31,814 nt of DNA from a virus. Below are positions 12,961 to 20,000 of this stretch, one piece after another. The notes below the pieces were generated by a model that had not been told where the DNA came from, did no database searches, and saw only the letters and a list, made by a program, of their open reading frames with translations. Numbering within the stretch: the first letter of the stretch is position 1; each line of letters starts with the position of its first letter. The stretch covers positions 1-31,814 of the IMG/VR virus record IMGVR_UViG_3300031772_002235. One strand, given 5' to 3'. The position numbers and the translations under genes are program-made.

Positions 12961-13967
12961 CATTCTCGTTCTTTTAGTTCTAGGTCTTTATAGATATAAC
13001 CACAGACAGAACAAGTCTTAGACGAAGGTTCAAAACGACCAATGCAGAATATAGTTTTACCTTTAACTGACGATAGATACTTGAGTTTCAGCATGAACGA
13101 ATAGAAACCAAGATCGCATATCTTTTTACCCCAAAGCATTTGCATTGCCTTGATATTGAGGTTCTCAAAGAACATGAAATCATATTTGTCAGTTAATTCG
13201 TTAGCTAGTTTCCAGTGGAAGTCAGACCGTTGGTTAGCGATTCGTTTGTGTAGTCGTTCCAGACTCTTACGTGCTTTGCGTCTGTTATTAGAATGTCGCT
13301 GTTTCTTTGATAGTTTGCGGTTAGCCTTGCGAACTGCGTTACTGTTCTGGTGGAAAAACAAAGGAGATTCTATATCATTATCATTGGACGCTGTTAGAAA
13401 TGTTTTGAGACCAAAATCAAACCCGACAATTTCACCTGTGCGTGGTGCGGTTCTAGTCTCAACAAAATCCGTCACAATGTGGATATAAATATCCCCAAGT
13501 TTATCACGTTTGACTGTGATAGTTTTTACGTTACCTTGTATGTCTTGAGATTTGAAATACTTGAATATTTTGTTACCAATCTTGATTTTGTTATCTTCAA
13601 GCAGTTTATATCCTGCTTGTTTCAGTGTGAATGATTTATAATTTCTGCGTTTCTTAAAGTTAGGAGTTCCTGACTTGATTCCGTGCTTCTGATTCCTAAA
13701 GAATAGCTTGTAGGCTTTGTCAATTCTGTCTGCTATATCCTGTATTGCTTGAGAACCAAGTTGATTCCAGTGAGAATATTTATCTAATTTCTTGAGTTTT
13801 GTCAGGTGCTTTTGTAGTGAATAGGCGTTCAGAGATTTCTTATACATCCGATAATATCGTTTATGCAAAGCAATACAATGATTGTAGATTTCACCAGCAA
13901 CCGATATTTGGTTATGGAGATACCTGTTCTTTTTGGAATTGTAGATTTTGAAACAAAAGGTTTTCAC
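12831..13967 (-). CDS. tnpB: TnpB RNA-guided nuclease
   Basis: A 378-residue TnpB, a normal length for a compact intact member. It has a helical and WED-like N-terminal half, RuvC-I VGFDFGLK (D184), RuvC-II FFENLNIKAM (E268), a four-cysteine zinc finger (C319, C322, C338, C341) and RuvC-III HDRDRNASYNI (345-355). The C-terminal tail GASTLGLGDVSP is encoded by the omega RNA region. All catalytic residues are present. The GTG start at 13967 overlaps the TGA of tnpA (GTGA), which indicates coupled translation. The protein should cut the empty donor site next to a TTAC-like motif using the right-end guide and so favour element retention. Confidence 0.95.
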   Translation of the reverse strand: MKTFCFKIYNSKKNRYLHNQISVAGEIYNHCIALHKRYYRMYKKSLNAYSLQKHLTKLKKLDKYSHWNQLGSQAIQDIADRIDKAYKLFFRNQKHGIKSGTPNFKKRRNYKSFTLKQAGYKLLEDNKIKIGNKIFKYFKSQDIQGNVKTITVKRDKLGDIYIHIVTDFVETRTAPRTGEIVGFDFGLKTFLTASNDNDIESPLFFHQNSNAVRKANRKLSKKQRHSNNRRKARKSLERLHKRIANQRSDFHWKLANELTDKYDFMFFENLNIKAMQMLWGKKICDLGFYSFMLKLKYLSSVKGKTIFCIGRFEPSSKTCSVCGYIYKDLELKEREWRCPECATLHDRDRNASYNILRVGASTLGLGDVSPIEMLAISA

Positions 13968-14365
13968 TGGTTCTTTTGATCCTCAATGTATTTTTTAACA
14001 GTACTTTCGGAAATATGACCAACGCTTTCAATATAATAGCTTCGAGTCCAAAGAGTTGGTACTCTTGTTTTTAGCTGTGAAAATTCTTGTCTAAGAATCC
14101 TTGATGTGTATCCTTTGAGTTGTTGAACAATGAAATGTGGACTATCAACAGGAGATGATTTGATGAACAAATGCACATGGTCAGGCATTATTTCGCAAGT
14201 TTCGATTGTCAAACCAATTTCATCGGATTTTTGGTATAACAATTCTCTAAGGCGTGTTTCAACTGAATTAGTCAACAGTTTTCGCCGATACTTAGGACAC
14301 CAGATAATGTGGTATCCTAGATTATAAACAGCTTTATTACTTGTAGTCCAACGTTTATTTTCCAT
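13964..14365 (-). CDS. tnpA: IS200/IS605 TnpA transposase (Y1 HUH)
   Basis: A 133-residue single-tyrosine HUH transposase that excises and inserts single-stranded DNA at hairpin ends. It has YHIIWCPKYRRKLL near the start, the HUH pair H63 and H65 in MPDHVHLFIK, TLWTRSYYIESVGHISE, and the catalytic tyrosine in KKYIEDQ (Y126). The length is normal. No ribosome site precedes the ATG at 14365; instead a perfect promoter ends eight bases upstream, so the message should be almost leaderless. It may also mobilise the two 161-bp elements and the IscB element. Confidence 0.95.
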   Translation of the reverse strand: MENKRWTTSNKAVYNLGYHIIWCPKYRRKLLTNSVETRLRELLYQKSDEIGLTIETCEIMPDHVHLFIKSSPVDSPHFIVQQLKGYTSRILRQEFSQLKTRVPTLWTRSYYIESVGHISESTVKKYIEDQKNQ

Positions 14366-14372
14366 GCTATTA

Positions 14373-14401
14373 ATTATAGCATAATGTTATTTAATTGTCA
14401 A
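14373..14401 (-). promoter_or_regulatory. Consensus sigma-70 promoter of tnpA
   Basis: On the - strand, TTGACA (14401-14396) and TATAAT (14378-14373) are separated by exactly 17 bases, a perfect consensus promoter. Transcription would begin about 14366, one base or so before the tnpA ATG at 14365. An inverted repeat GCTAT-TAATT-ATAGC overlaps the -10 box and could allow regulation. Confidence 0.85.
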
Positions 14402-14503
14402 GTGTATAATATCTGCATTTAGGAAAAATGCAGGAATCATTCATCCAACGACTGAAGTTCGTTGGCTTTCTGATTCAGGAGATCGTAAATTTGGGGGTAG
14501 AGC

Positions 14504-14848
14504 GTGATTGAAACGGAACAAACGACTAAATCAAGAAGACATATTGTGGTTGGAGAAGGCATGGCTGTGATACAGGGAGATCGCAAGCCAAAGGATAATT
14601 ACAAAGACAAGTATCCTGATTGGTTTAACGCCGGGCTTGTTGCTGGTAGTTATGGTGGTTTGAGAGAGCGGTTCAGGGATATATACATACAATGCAAGGG
14701 CATGATGATTGAAGCTAGAGACGCTTTGTATCAAGAAAAAGCATACAAAGAAGATGTAAAAGGATTGAATGAGGTGGAAAGGTGTGCTTGGCTTTTGGGG
14801 TTTCTTAATAAGGCAATTGACGCTGAGTTGAATCGTCAAATTTGTTGA
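14504..14848 (+). CDS. Hypothetical protein, 114 aa
   Basis: The GTG at 14504 is preceded by GGGGG (14492-14496). Its first bases overlap the stop that the radical SAM gene would have without the IS, so the two were adjacent before insertion. The product is soluble and helical in its second half (GLRERFRDIYIQCKGMMIEARDALY). The KPKDNYKDKYPDWFNAG stretch recalls small phage proteins of unknown function. No motif gives a function. Confidence 0.65.
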   Translation: MIETEQTTKSRRHIVVGEGMAVIQGDRKPKDNYKDKYPDWFNAGLVAGSYGGLRERFRDIYIQCKGMMIEARDALYQEKAYKEDVKGLNEVERCAWLLGFLNKAIDAELNRQIC

Positions 14849-14859
14849 GGGGGTAGAAA

Positions 14860-15030
14860 ATGAGAATCACTAGGGTAGACATATCGGAAAGGATTCATAT
14901 TTTGGACGAGTACAATTGGGATTTGGAGAATTTGATTGACAAAATAATCGAATTGCAGACTGAGAATGATGTGTTACAAGACAAAATTTGGGGACTAGAA
15001 AACAGGATTGCCGAATTTGAAAAGGAATAA
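14860..15030 (+). CDS. Small coiled-coil protein, 56 aa
   Basis: The ATG at 14860 has GAGGGGG six bases upstream. The product has a heptad-like pattern (LDEYNWDLENLIDKIIELQTEND broken at 15-37, then VLQDKIWGLENRIAEFEKE), so it should form a short coiled coil, probably a dimer. The stop is directly before the ATG of the methyltransferase at 15032, whose AAAGGA lies inside this gene. It may be a methyltransferase partner or a small regulator. No family recognised. Confidence 0.65.
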   Translation: MRITRVDISERIHILDEYNWDLENLIDKIIELQTENDVLQDKIWGLENRIAEFEKE

Positions 15031-15031
15031 T

Positions 15032-17341
15032 ATGTTTGATTGGGTAGATACAATGGTTGCGGGTGATACAAGACAGGTACTCAGAGGATTGCCTGATGGA
15101 TGTATATCAGCTTGCGTTACCTCGCCCCCTTATTTTAATAAACGTCTTTTTTCAGTCCAACCTCTGCTATGGGGGGGCGATCCTGAATGTGACCATGACT
15201 TTTCATTAGCTACAATTGGTGGGGATTTCAGAGTTAATAAAGTAGGTGCTACTACAACGGTAGGTGCGAATAAGGCTATGGCAGATTGGGCAGAGAAGAA
15301 GCATGGGAATGAATACCGAAACCATTTAGGTCCGCTTGCTAGTCCTTATGCCGAAGGTGTTGCGCAGGGACATTATATACATCAAGGCTCAACTCAGTCT
15401 GATATTGTTTCTGGTGGTCAGATTACGGACGGATTTGTAGAGGAAGCGTATTGTATTAAGTGTGGATGCTGGCGGGGATCGCTAGGGAATGAACCCAACA
15501 TCAGCCAATTTATTTCAAACCTTATGGAGATTTTTTGCGAGGTATATCGGGTGCTTCGTGCTGACGGATCATGTTGGGTGAATCTTGGAGATACTTTTTG
15601 GGGTGGCGGGCATGGTGGGAATACTTTATATTCTGCTGCGGATGGTGACGTTAAGTCATTGAAGCAAGGTAATTCTAGTGTCTATGTACCTACTGTCAAG
15701 TGGGGGAATGAGTATCCTAATAAGTGCTTGTGTATGATACCTGAGAGATTTGCGATAGCAATGCAGGAACATGGTTGGATAGTACGTCAAGTGATTGCAT
15801 GGACGAAAACTAACAGTATGCCGGAAGCGGTCACGGATCGATTTTCAAGTAGCTGGGAGTATATCTATCATTTCGTGAAGCAAGGTAAATATTTCTTTGA
15901 TCAGCAATTTGAGCCACAAGGAAGTGATACACATTCAAAAGGCTTGAAATTAGAGAATCCTGTAAAAGACAGAGGTAGTTATAAAGATTGGGCTAAATAC
16001 ACTCCTGTGACTTATCTTGCCAATGGTCGTAATCAAAGAAATATTTTTAACGTCAATACCAGTCCGTGTGATTGGGAATTTTGTAATGATTGCAAGAGGC
16101 TATATGTCAGGGCAGAACGTAGAGAAATCAAGATTGAGAAATGGACTAATGATAAGGGTATTGAGAGAAGAAAGCGAATCTGTGTTTGTGGGTCATCAAC
16201 TGGGTGGATAGACCATTTCGCTTCATATTCAACTAGACTAATCGAACCATTGATCAAGGCTAGTGTTCCAAAAGAGATTTGCTGCAAATGCGGAAAACCT
16301 AGAGAGGCTATATATGAAAAGACTGGTGAGGTAATTCAACAACGTTGGTCAAAAACGTCAAAATTGGCGGAGTTACAAGGTTTGTCTGAAAAAAGTGGAA
16401 TATATCGTCAAGGTGTATTAGAAAAGAAATTATCTGGGTACAGTGATTGTGGATGTAAGGATTATTATTGTAACAACTGCAAAACGTTCTTGACAAAAAA
16501 CGTAATAAATAGTATAATTACCATGAAAGGAGATGGTGATTATGCCATTCAAGGACATAGAGAAGCGCAAAGTATATCTGAGGAACTGGGCAAGAAATCA
16601 TTATCAAAAAATGAAGGAATCGGGTGCGGAGATGTCCGACCTCAAAGGTTACAAGGAAAAGGATTGCTTAATTTGTGGGATGAAATTTTATGCAAGAAAG
16701 ACGCAACAGACTTGTTCGAGGAGTTGCGGAGCAAAATGGCAGGTATTGAAAGGAAATCACAACAGTTGGAATTTGAAAGGGGACAAAAATCCACATTGGA
16801 AGGGGGGGAGGAGACCGCACAATTCGGGTTATGTTTACATTTGGATTCCGGATCATCCATTTGCAACCAAACAGGGATATGTGATGGAGCACAGGTTGGT
16901 AATGGAAAAGTATCTAGGGAGATATTTGAACAAAAACGAGAATGTTCACCACAAGAATGGGATAAAGGACGACAACAGGATAGAGAACCTCGAAGTCCTG
17001 ACACACAACAGCCACAAGGGGCAAGTTGTATGTCCCTTTTGTCTGCAAACTTTTACGGTGAAATAGCGTGTCCTTTCTGCCTATCATCCAATATTGATAT
17101 ATTGCCTTCACCTCTTGAACCAGGTATAGGATTAGATCCGTTTATGGGATCAGGCACTACTGCGATAGAGTTGATAAGACAAGGGAAACATTACTTTGGG
17201 ATTGATCTTAATGCAGATTATGTGGGTGTGGCAAATGCCCGGTGTGAAAGAGAGAAAGAGGACCAGGCATTGCTGTTGCCGAAGAAGCAGAAGATGATTA
17301 AGACAGAGGTTATTCGGGATAGTCAATTGGAGTTTTTTTGA
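15032..17341 (+). CDS. Beta-type DNA methyltransferase, with an HNH gene nested inside
   Basis: A 769-residue reading frame for an N4-cytosine or N6-adenine methyltransferase. The catalytic motif TSPPY is at residues 30-34 and the S-adenosylmethionine motif DPFMGSGTT at 702-710, followed by [15 protein letters not shown]-before-I is the beta-class order. Zinc-ribbon cysteine pairs lie between them (CIKCGC, CNDC..CVCG, CCKCG, CNNC, CPFC). Residues 503-678 are read from the same DNA as an HNH gene in the next frame and look like low-complexity linker. Without them, CNNCKTF and ACPFC could form one ribbon. The ATG at 15032 has AAAGGA upstream; an earlier in-frame codon at 15008 lacks a site. Methylation may protect phage DNA from host restriction. 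Confidence 0.85.
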   Translation: MFDWVDTMVAGDTRQVLRGLPDGCISACVTSPPYFNKRLFSVQPLLWGGDPECDHDFSLATIGGDFRVNKVGATTTVGANKAMADWAEKKHGNEYRNHLGPLASPYAEGVAQGHYIHQGSTQSDIVSGGQITDGFVEEAYCIKCGCWRGSLGNEPNISQFISNLMEIFCEVYRVLRADGSCWVNLGDTFWGGGHGGNTLYSAADGDVKSLKQGNSSVYVPTVKWGNEYPNKCLCMIPERFAIAMQEHGWIVRQVIAWTKTNSMPEAVTDRFSSSWEYIYHFVKQGKYFFDQQFEPQGSDTHSKGLKLENPVKDRGSYKDWAKYTPVTYLANGRNQRNIFNVNTSPCDWEFCNDCKRLYVRAERREIKIEKWTNDKGIERRKRICVCGSSTGWIDHFASYSTRLIEPLIKASVPKEICCKCGKPREAIYEKTGEVIQQRWSKTSKLAELQGLSEKSGIYRQGVLEKKLSGYSDCGCKDYYCNNCKTFLTKNVINSIITMKGDGDYAIQGHREAQSISEELGKKSLSKNEGIGCGDVRPQRLQGKGLLNLWDEILCKKDATDLFEELRSKMAGIERKSQQLEFERGQKSTLEGGEETAQFGLCLHLDSGSSICNQTGICDGAQVGNGKVSREIFEQKRECSPQEWDKGRQQDREPRSPDTQQPQGASCMSLLSANFYGEIACPFCLSSNIDILPSPLEPGIGLDPFMGSGTTAIELIRQGKHYFGIDLNADYVGVANARCEREKEDQALLLPKKQKMIKTEVIRDSQLEFF
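16490..16518 (+). promoter_or_regulatory. Consensus promoter of the nested HNH gene
   Basis: TTGACA (16490-16495) and TATAAT (16513-16518) are separated by exactly 17 bases, a perfect sigma-70 consensus, inside the methyltransferase gene. AAAGGAG (16526-16532) and the ATG at 16542 follow. The HNH gene therefore carries its own expression signals. Confidence 0.85.
16542..17066 (+). CDS. HNH homing endonuclease nested out of frame in the methyltransferase gene
   Basis: A 174-residue free-standing HNH endonuclease. Residues 42-62 hold a four-cysteine zinc motif (CLIC..CSRSC). The catalytic domain is at 113-158: [17 protein letters not shown], then [17 protein letters not shown] with H136/H137 and N149, and a final H155. 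It ends in [11 protein letters not shown], which mirrors CPFCLSSN of the methyltransferase just downstream. ATG 16542 is chosen because AAAGGAG is nine bases away; an ATG at 16533 abuts that site. The enzyme should cut methyltransferase alleles that lack the insertion and so copy itself between phages. Confidence 0.92.
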   Translation: MPFKDIEKRKVYLRNWARNHYQKMKESGAEMSDLKGYKEKDCLICGMKFYARKTQQTCSRSCGAKWQVLKGNHNSWNLKGDKNPHWKGGRRPHNSGYVYIWIPDHPFATKQGYVMEHRLVMEKYLGRYLNKNENVHHKNGIKDDNRIENLEVLTHNSHKGQVVCPFCLQTFTVK

Positions 17342-17355
17342 TAGGTGTATTAATT

Positions 17356-17781
17356 ATGTTGAAAGTTATAATGGCTTATAGCGAAGCTTTGTATCTCAGT
17401 AAAAACAAAGCCAAGAAGGTAACTCGGAAGTGGGGCAATATCTATGGTAAGGCAAGGACATATACAACAGAAGAGCACTTGTTGGCAAGAAGGACGTTAT
17501 TTTGGCTAATCAAGCAGCAAATGATATTGACCGGGTGGATAGCAATGAAAGAGAAAACGTTTGTAGAGATTCACTTATTTAAGCCTACGCAGAGGGGCGA
17601 TTCAGGTAATTTTGTAGATTCTGTACTAGACGTAATTCAGGAAGTTCTTGGAATTAACGATTCATGGTTTATTCCGTCAGCTCCATGGGATATAGATAAA
17701 AAGAGTCCTAGATTGGAAGTGACTATATGGCAGGAGGAAAAGGGCAATGTTTTTTTCGAGCAAGGTAACAGAGAGAATTAA
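17356..17781 (+). CDS. RusA-like Holliday junction resolvase
   Basis: About 141 residues. The C-terminal half has the RusA-type pattern KPTQRGDSGNFVDSVLDVIQ, then LGINDSWF, which resembles the family's KPDxDNLxKxxLDxL...DDxxV with conserved acidic residues. RusA cuts four-way junctions symmetrically and in phages helps recombination and debranching before packaging. The ATG at 17356 is preferred over a TTG at 17338 that overlaps the methyltransferase stop; neither has a strong site. The end overlaps the following gene by 35 bases. I am fairly sure of the fold, less so of activity. Confidence 0.7.
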   Translation: MLKVIMAYSEALYLSKNKAKKVTRKWGNIYGKARTYTTEEHLLARRTLFWLIKQQMILTGWIAMKEKTFVEIHLFKPTQRGDSGNFVDSVLDVIQEVLGINDSWFIPSAPWDIDKKSPRLEVTIWQEEKGNVFFEQGNREN

Positions 17782-18253
17782 AAAGGCGTTTGCGGAATGT
17801 AGGATGAAAATTATCGGTGACATAAGCATGGGTAAACTTTTCTCGTCGTTGGGGGATCTACCTAAACTAGAGCAAGAGGGCAGGATCGGTGTATTAAATT
17901 CATGGACTGAACTTCCTAACATGCCGAAACCCAAAGCTGGACAAGATACAATTAGAAGAAAGGCGTATATATGCTGTGCTATCTCTGGTGATGTAGAGCA
18001 TAATCTGGATAATGCCAAGACGTATTGTAGATTAGCGTACAATTTTGATTATATTCCCATCTGTCCTGCATTAATGTTTTTGCAATTCATGGACGAAATT
18101 AATGAGCGTGAAGAAGGTATATCAATGGCTATGGAATTGCTAAAGGATTGTTCGGTGTTGTTAGTTTTTGGTAATGTAATAACTGTTGGTATGCAAAAAG
18201 AGATTGACTGGTGGCAAGAAAATAAGCAATACCATTCGATACAATATTTATGA
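17747..18253 (+). CDS. DUF4406-like (nucleoside deoxyribosyltransferase fold) protein
   Basis: A 168-residue protein. After a helical N-terminal extension, residues about 72-160 read KAYICCAISGDVEHNLDNAK, then IPICPALMF, then MELLKDCSVLLVFGN and an MQKEIDWW end. That is the strand-helix order of DUF4406/DUF7768-type proteins, which share the fold of nucleoside 2-deoxyribosyltransferases and may handle modified nucleosides. The catalytic residue cannot be confirmed. The ATG at 17747 has AGGAGG 11 bases upstream and is inside the end of the RusA-like gene. Confidence 0.7.
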   Translation: MFFSSKVTERIKKAFAECRMKIIGDISMGKLFSSLGDLPKLEQEGRIGVLNSWTELPNMPKPKAGQDTIRRKAYICCAISGDVEHNLDNAKTYCRLAYNFDYIPICPALMFLQFMDEINEREEGISMAMELLKDCSVLLVFGNVITVGMQKEIDWWQENKQYHSIQYL

Positions 18254-18297
18254 AGGATGAGGGATGAAGGATGAAGTTGAAGGAGAAGGAATTGAAT
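18253..18297 (+). repeat. Purine-rich GGATGA repeats before a gene
   Basis: Units of GGATGAG/GGATGAA repeat three to four times, followed by GTTGAAGGAGAAGGAATTG, immediately upstream of the ATG at 18299. The same kind of repeat precedes the genes at 21671, 23411 and 23697. Each unit contains a ribosome-site-like AGGGA or AAGGA and an ATGA. Confidence 0.6.
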
Positions 18298-18298
18298 T

Positions 18299-19465
18299 AT
18301 GCAAAAAGACAGGGAACAAGGGATAATTAGGGCAATGAGTTGGGAGTTAATCTTGCAGGGGGCAAAGCAGTTGGGGGATGAGTATAAGGAGTTTTTGGGC
18401 AATATAGGGCGTGACGCTGTGATGAAGATAATGCAGACTGCGCGTGCTATGTACAGTGAATCATCACAGATGAATCCTGATGAGGCGGCGCTGGCGCTAT
18501 ACAGATATTTCAGTGCCACGTCTGACAGGACGACTAACGACTTGGAGAGGGATAAGCTAATACGGTTATACTTTAACCTATACTGGAATAAGAATCGGGT
18601 AATGTCTGAATTGCAGTTGCTAACTATGGGACCGGGGGATGCGCTGCCGGGAATGAAACAGGTTGAGAGTATAGAAGGGCTGTTGGATACAATCGGATTT
18701 CCCCGCATGCTTAGTAAAACCGATAGCGCCAAGTTTTCTGGGGACTATGCGTATGGAGCGGAAATACAGCAATATTTATATGACTCGCAGGATATGATAA
18801 TAAAGTTGAAGGCGGCGCTGATGGAGATCAAGACGGATCTGAGGTCGGTGAGCGGGGGGAAGCCGCCGGTTGATAACAAGCTGGTAGCTACATTAGAGAA
18901 ACGGCTTAAACAGGTCAATGACGAGATAGAGGCGCTGGAGAAGGAATTAAACTTGAAGGTTAGGCACGGGGAAGACAGCGCAACGGATAAATTACGGCAA
19001 GTACAGTCGAAATTGGAAAGGTTTGCGGCGGCTAACAGTGGGTTATTCGAGGTAAGGTGTGAGTCTTGCGGATGGCATGGCCCTATAGAGAGAAGGCGAC
19101 CACAGGATTCGCCGGTGAATACATTACATATCAAGTGGACTTGGCAATGTCCCGGTTGTAAAACCATAATGGCATTGGATAGGAAGCACCCGTATTTTGA
19201 TGGCAATGTTCCTTGGAGCCATAAGGCGTGGGAATTGGTTGAAGCTGGTGATAAGTTTACTATACTCGGTATGGCATATATATTGGGCGTAGCGCCCGAG
19301 GGCATAATGTGGGTGGCAAAAAGGGTATTTAATAAAGCTATACCGGATCACGTGCAGGAGGACTATGACAATTATGAATCAACATATCTACAGGCTGGTA
19401 ATAGGGGAATGTCCGAGGAAAGCGAAATGCCCGATGCTGCAAGAGATGAGGAATCAGAATTATGA
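18299..19465 (+). CDS. Hypothetical protein with coiled coil and zinc ribbon; possible small terminase
   Basis: A 388-residue protein. Residues 1-130 are helical. Residues about 160-245 form a long charged coiled coil (LKAALMEIKTDL; TLEKRLKQVNDEIEALEKEL). A zinc ribbon follows: CESCGWHGP at about 257-265 and CPGCKT at about 286-291. The C-terminal part is short and acidic. It lies in the last gene block before the large terminase and could be the DNA-recognition (small) terminase subunit or a DNA-bridging protein, but three other genes lie between. The ATG at 18299 follows AAGGAGAAGGA. No named family recognised. Confidence 0.55.
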   Translation: MQKDREQGIIRAMSWELILQGAKQLGDEYKEFLGNIGRDAVMKIMQTARAMYSESSQMNPDEAALALYRYFSATSDRTTNDLERDKLIRLYFNLYWNKNRVMSELQLLTMGPGDALPGMKQVESIEGLLDTIGFPRMLSKTDSAKFSGDYAYGAEIQQYLYDSQDMIIKLKAALMEIKTDLRSVSGGKPPVDNKLVATLEKRLKQVNDEIEALEKELNLKVRHGEDSATDKLRQVQSKLERFAAANSGLFEVRCESCGWHGPIERRRPQDSPVNTLHIKWTWQCPGCKTIMALDRKHPYFDGNVPWSHKAWELVEAGDKFTILGMAYILGVAPEGIMWVAKRVFNKAIPDHVQEDYDNYESTYLQAGNRGMSEESEMPDAARDEESEL

Positions 19466-19658
19466 TGCTAGGCTACCGGAATTGGGCTGTATAGATTGCG
19501 CATTAGGCGACCATATTGATAAATTATTAGGTGGCAGATACCTTGGTGATGTGGCGAGTATGGAGGTGACTAGAATTGAGGAAGTCGAGTCTGGATCTGG
19601 TGCAGTTGCGGTTTCTGTGGAGGAACAAGTTTCGCCTCACACGAAACCAGATAGCTGA
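19365..19658 (+). CDS. Hypothetical cysteine-containing protein, 97 aa
   Basis: The ATG at 19365 is preceded by AGGAGG with only three bases between; a second ATG at 19374 is a little far. The first 101 bases overlap the preceding gene. Residues 15-45 contain four cysteines (ECPRKAKCPML...GCIDC), suggesting a small metal-binding domain. The C-terminal third is acidic and probably disordered. It overlaps the next gene by 83 bases. No family recognised. Confidence 0.5.
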   Translation: MTIMNQHIYRLVIGECPRKAKCPMLQEMRNQNYDARLPELGCIDCALGDHIDKLLGGRYLGDVASMEVTRIEEVESGSGAVAVSVEEQVSPHTKPDS

Positions 19659-19989
19659 TTCGCTGCATTGTAGCTATGGATGCGTTGCATACAATATGAG
19701 ACGGTATGAGTTTGAAGGGATTAATATGAAACAAAGATGGACACGAGAGGAAGAATCTGTACTGTTGGCAGGGGGATTATTGAATCGGAGTGAGGCAAGT
19801 ATAAGGGTTAAACGATGGAGACTAAGCGGGAAAGGGAATGATTGTGATAAGAAGCCAAAGGAGATACAGGTTACGAATTGGCTGGATATGAAGGATTTGG
19901 AATCGGTTAAGAATGGGTTAATCGGAAAAGGGATAGAGATTGAGGTTAGAGAAAAGAAGGGGAAGTTGGCTATTTTTAGATTCGTTTAA
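19576..19989 (+). CDS. Helix-turn-helix DNA-binding protein, 137 aa
   Basis: The start is TTG at 19576, supported by GGAGGT at 19562-19567. Residues 20-45 look like a helix-turn-helix (RLTRNQIADSLHCSYGCVAYNMRR) and residues 51-85 look like a second SANT/Myb-like one (KQRWTREEESVLLAGGLLN..SIRVKRWRL). The protein is basic and should bind DNA, possibly as a late-gene regulator or terminase-associated protein. It overlaps the previous gene, and its stop is 11 bases before the second methyltransferase. A later ATG at 19728 would give only the second helix-turn-helix. Confidence 0.6.
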   Translation: MRKSSLDLVQLRFLWRNKFRLTRNQIADSLHCSYGCVAYNMRRYEFEGINMKQRWTREEESVLLAGGLLNRSEASIRVKRWRLSGKGNDCDKKPKEIQVTNWLDMKDLESVKNGLIGKGIEIEVREKKGKLAIFRFV

Positions 19990-20000
19990 GAGGTTTGTAT

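Larger units (their letters stand above)
12791..14484 (-). mobile_element. IS200/IS605-family insertion sequence (tnpA + tnpB)
   Basis: The element spans 1694 bp and reads on the - strand. Its left end starts after a TTAC target (GTAA at 14485-14488 on the + strand), with a hairpin at 14445-14465 (CCAACGA/TCGTTGG) set 19 bases in. Its right end closes with TCAA (TTGA at 12791-12794), beside a hairpin at 12801-12821 (CCCACGA/TCGTGGG). TTAC and TCAA are the cleavage sites known for IS608, so the boundaries are firm. There is no target duplication, as expected for single-strand transposition. tnpA and tnpB overlap by 4 bases. A further perfect hairpin lies at 14413-14433 (CTGCATTT arms). Inserted in the radical SAM gene. 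Confidence 0.92.

Noticed and set aside
16490-17066. Group I intron or intein carrying the HNH gene
   Set aside because: The methyltransferase frame runs through without a stop, no intein splice-motif blocks are visible, and I could not find intron core elements by eye.
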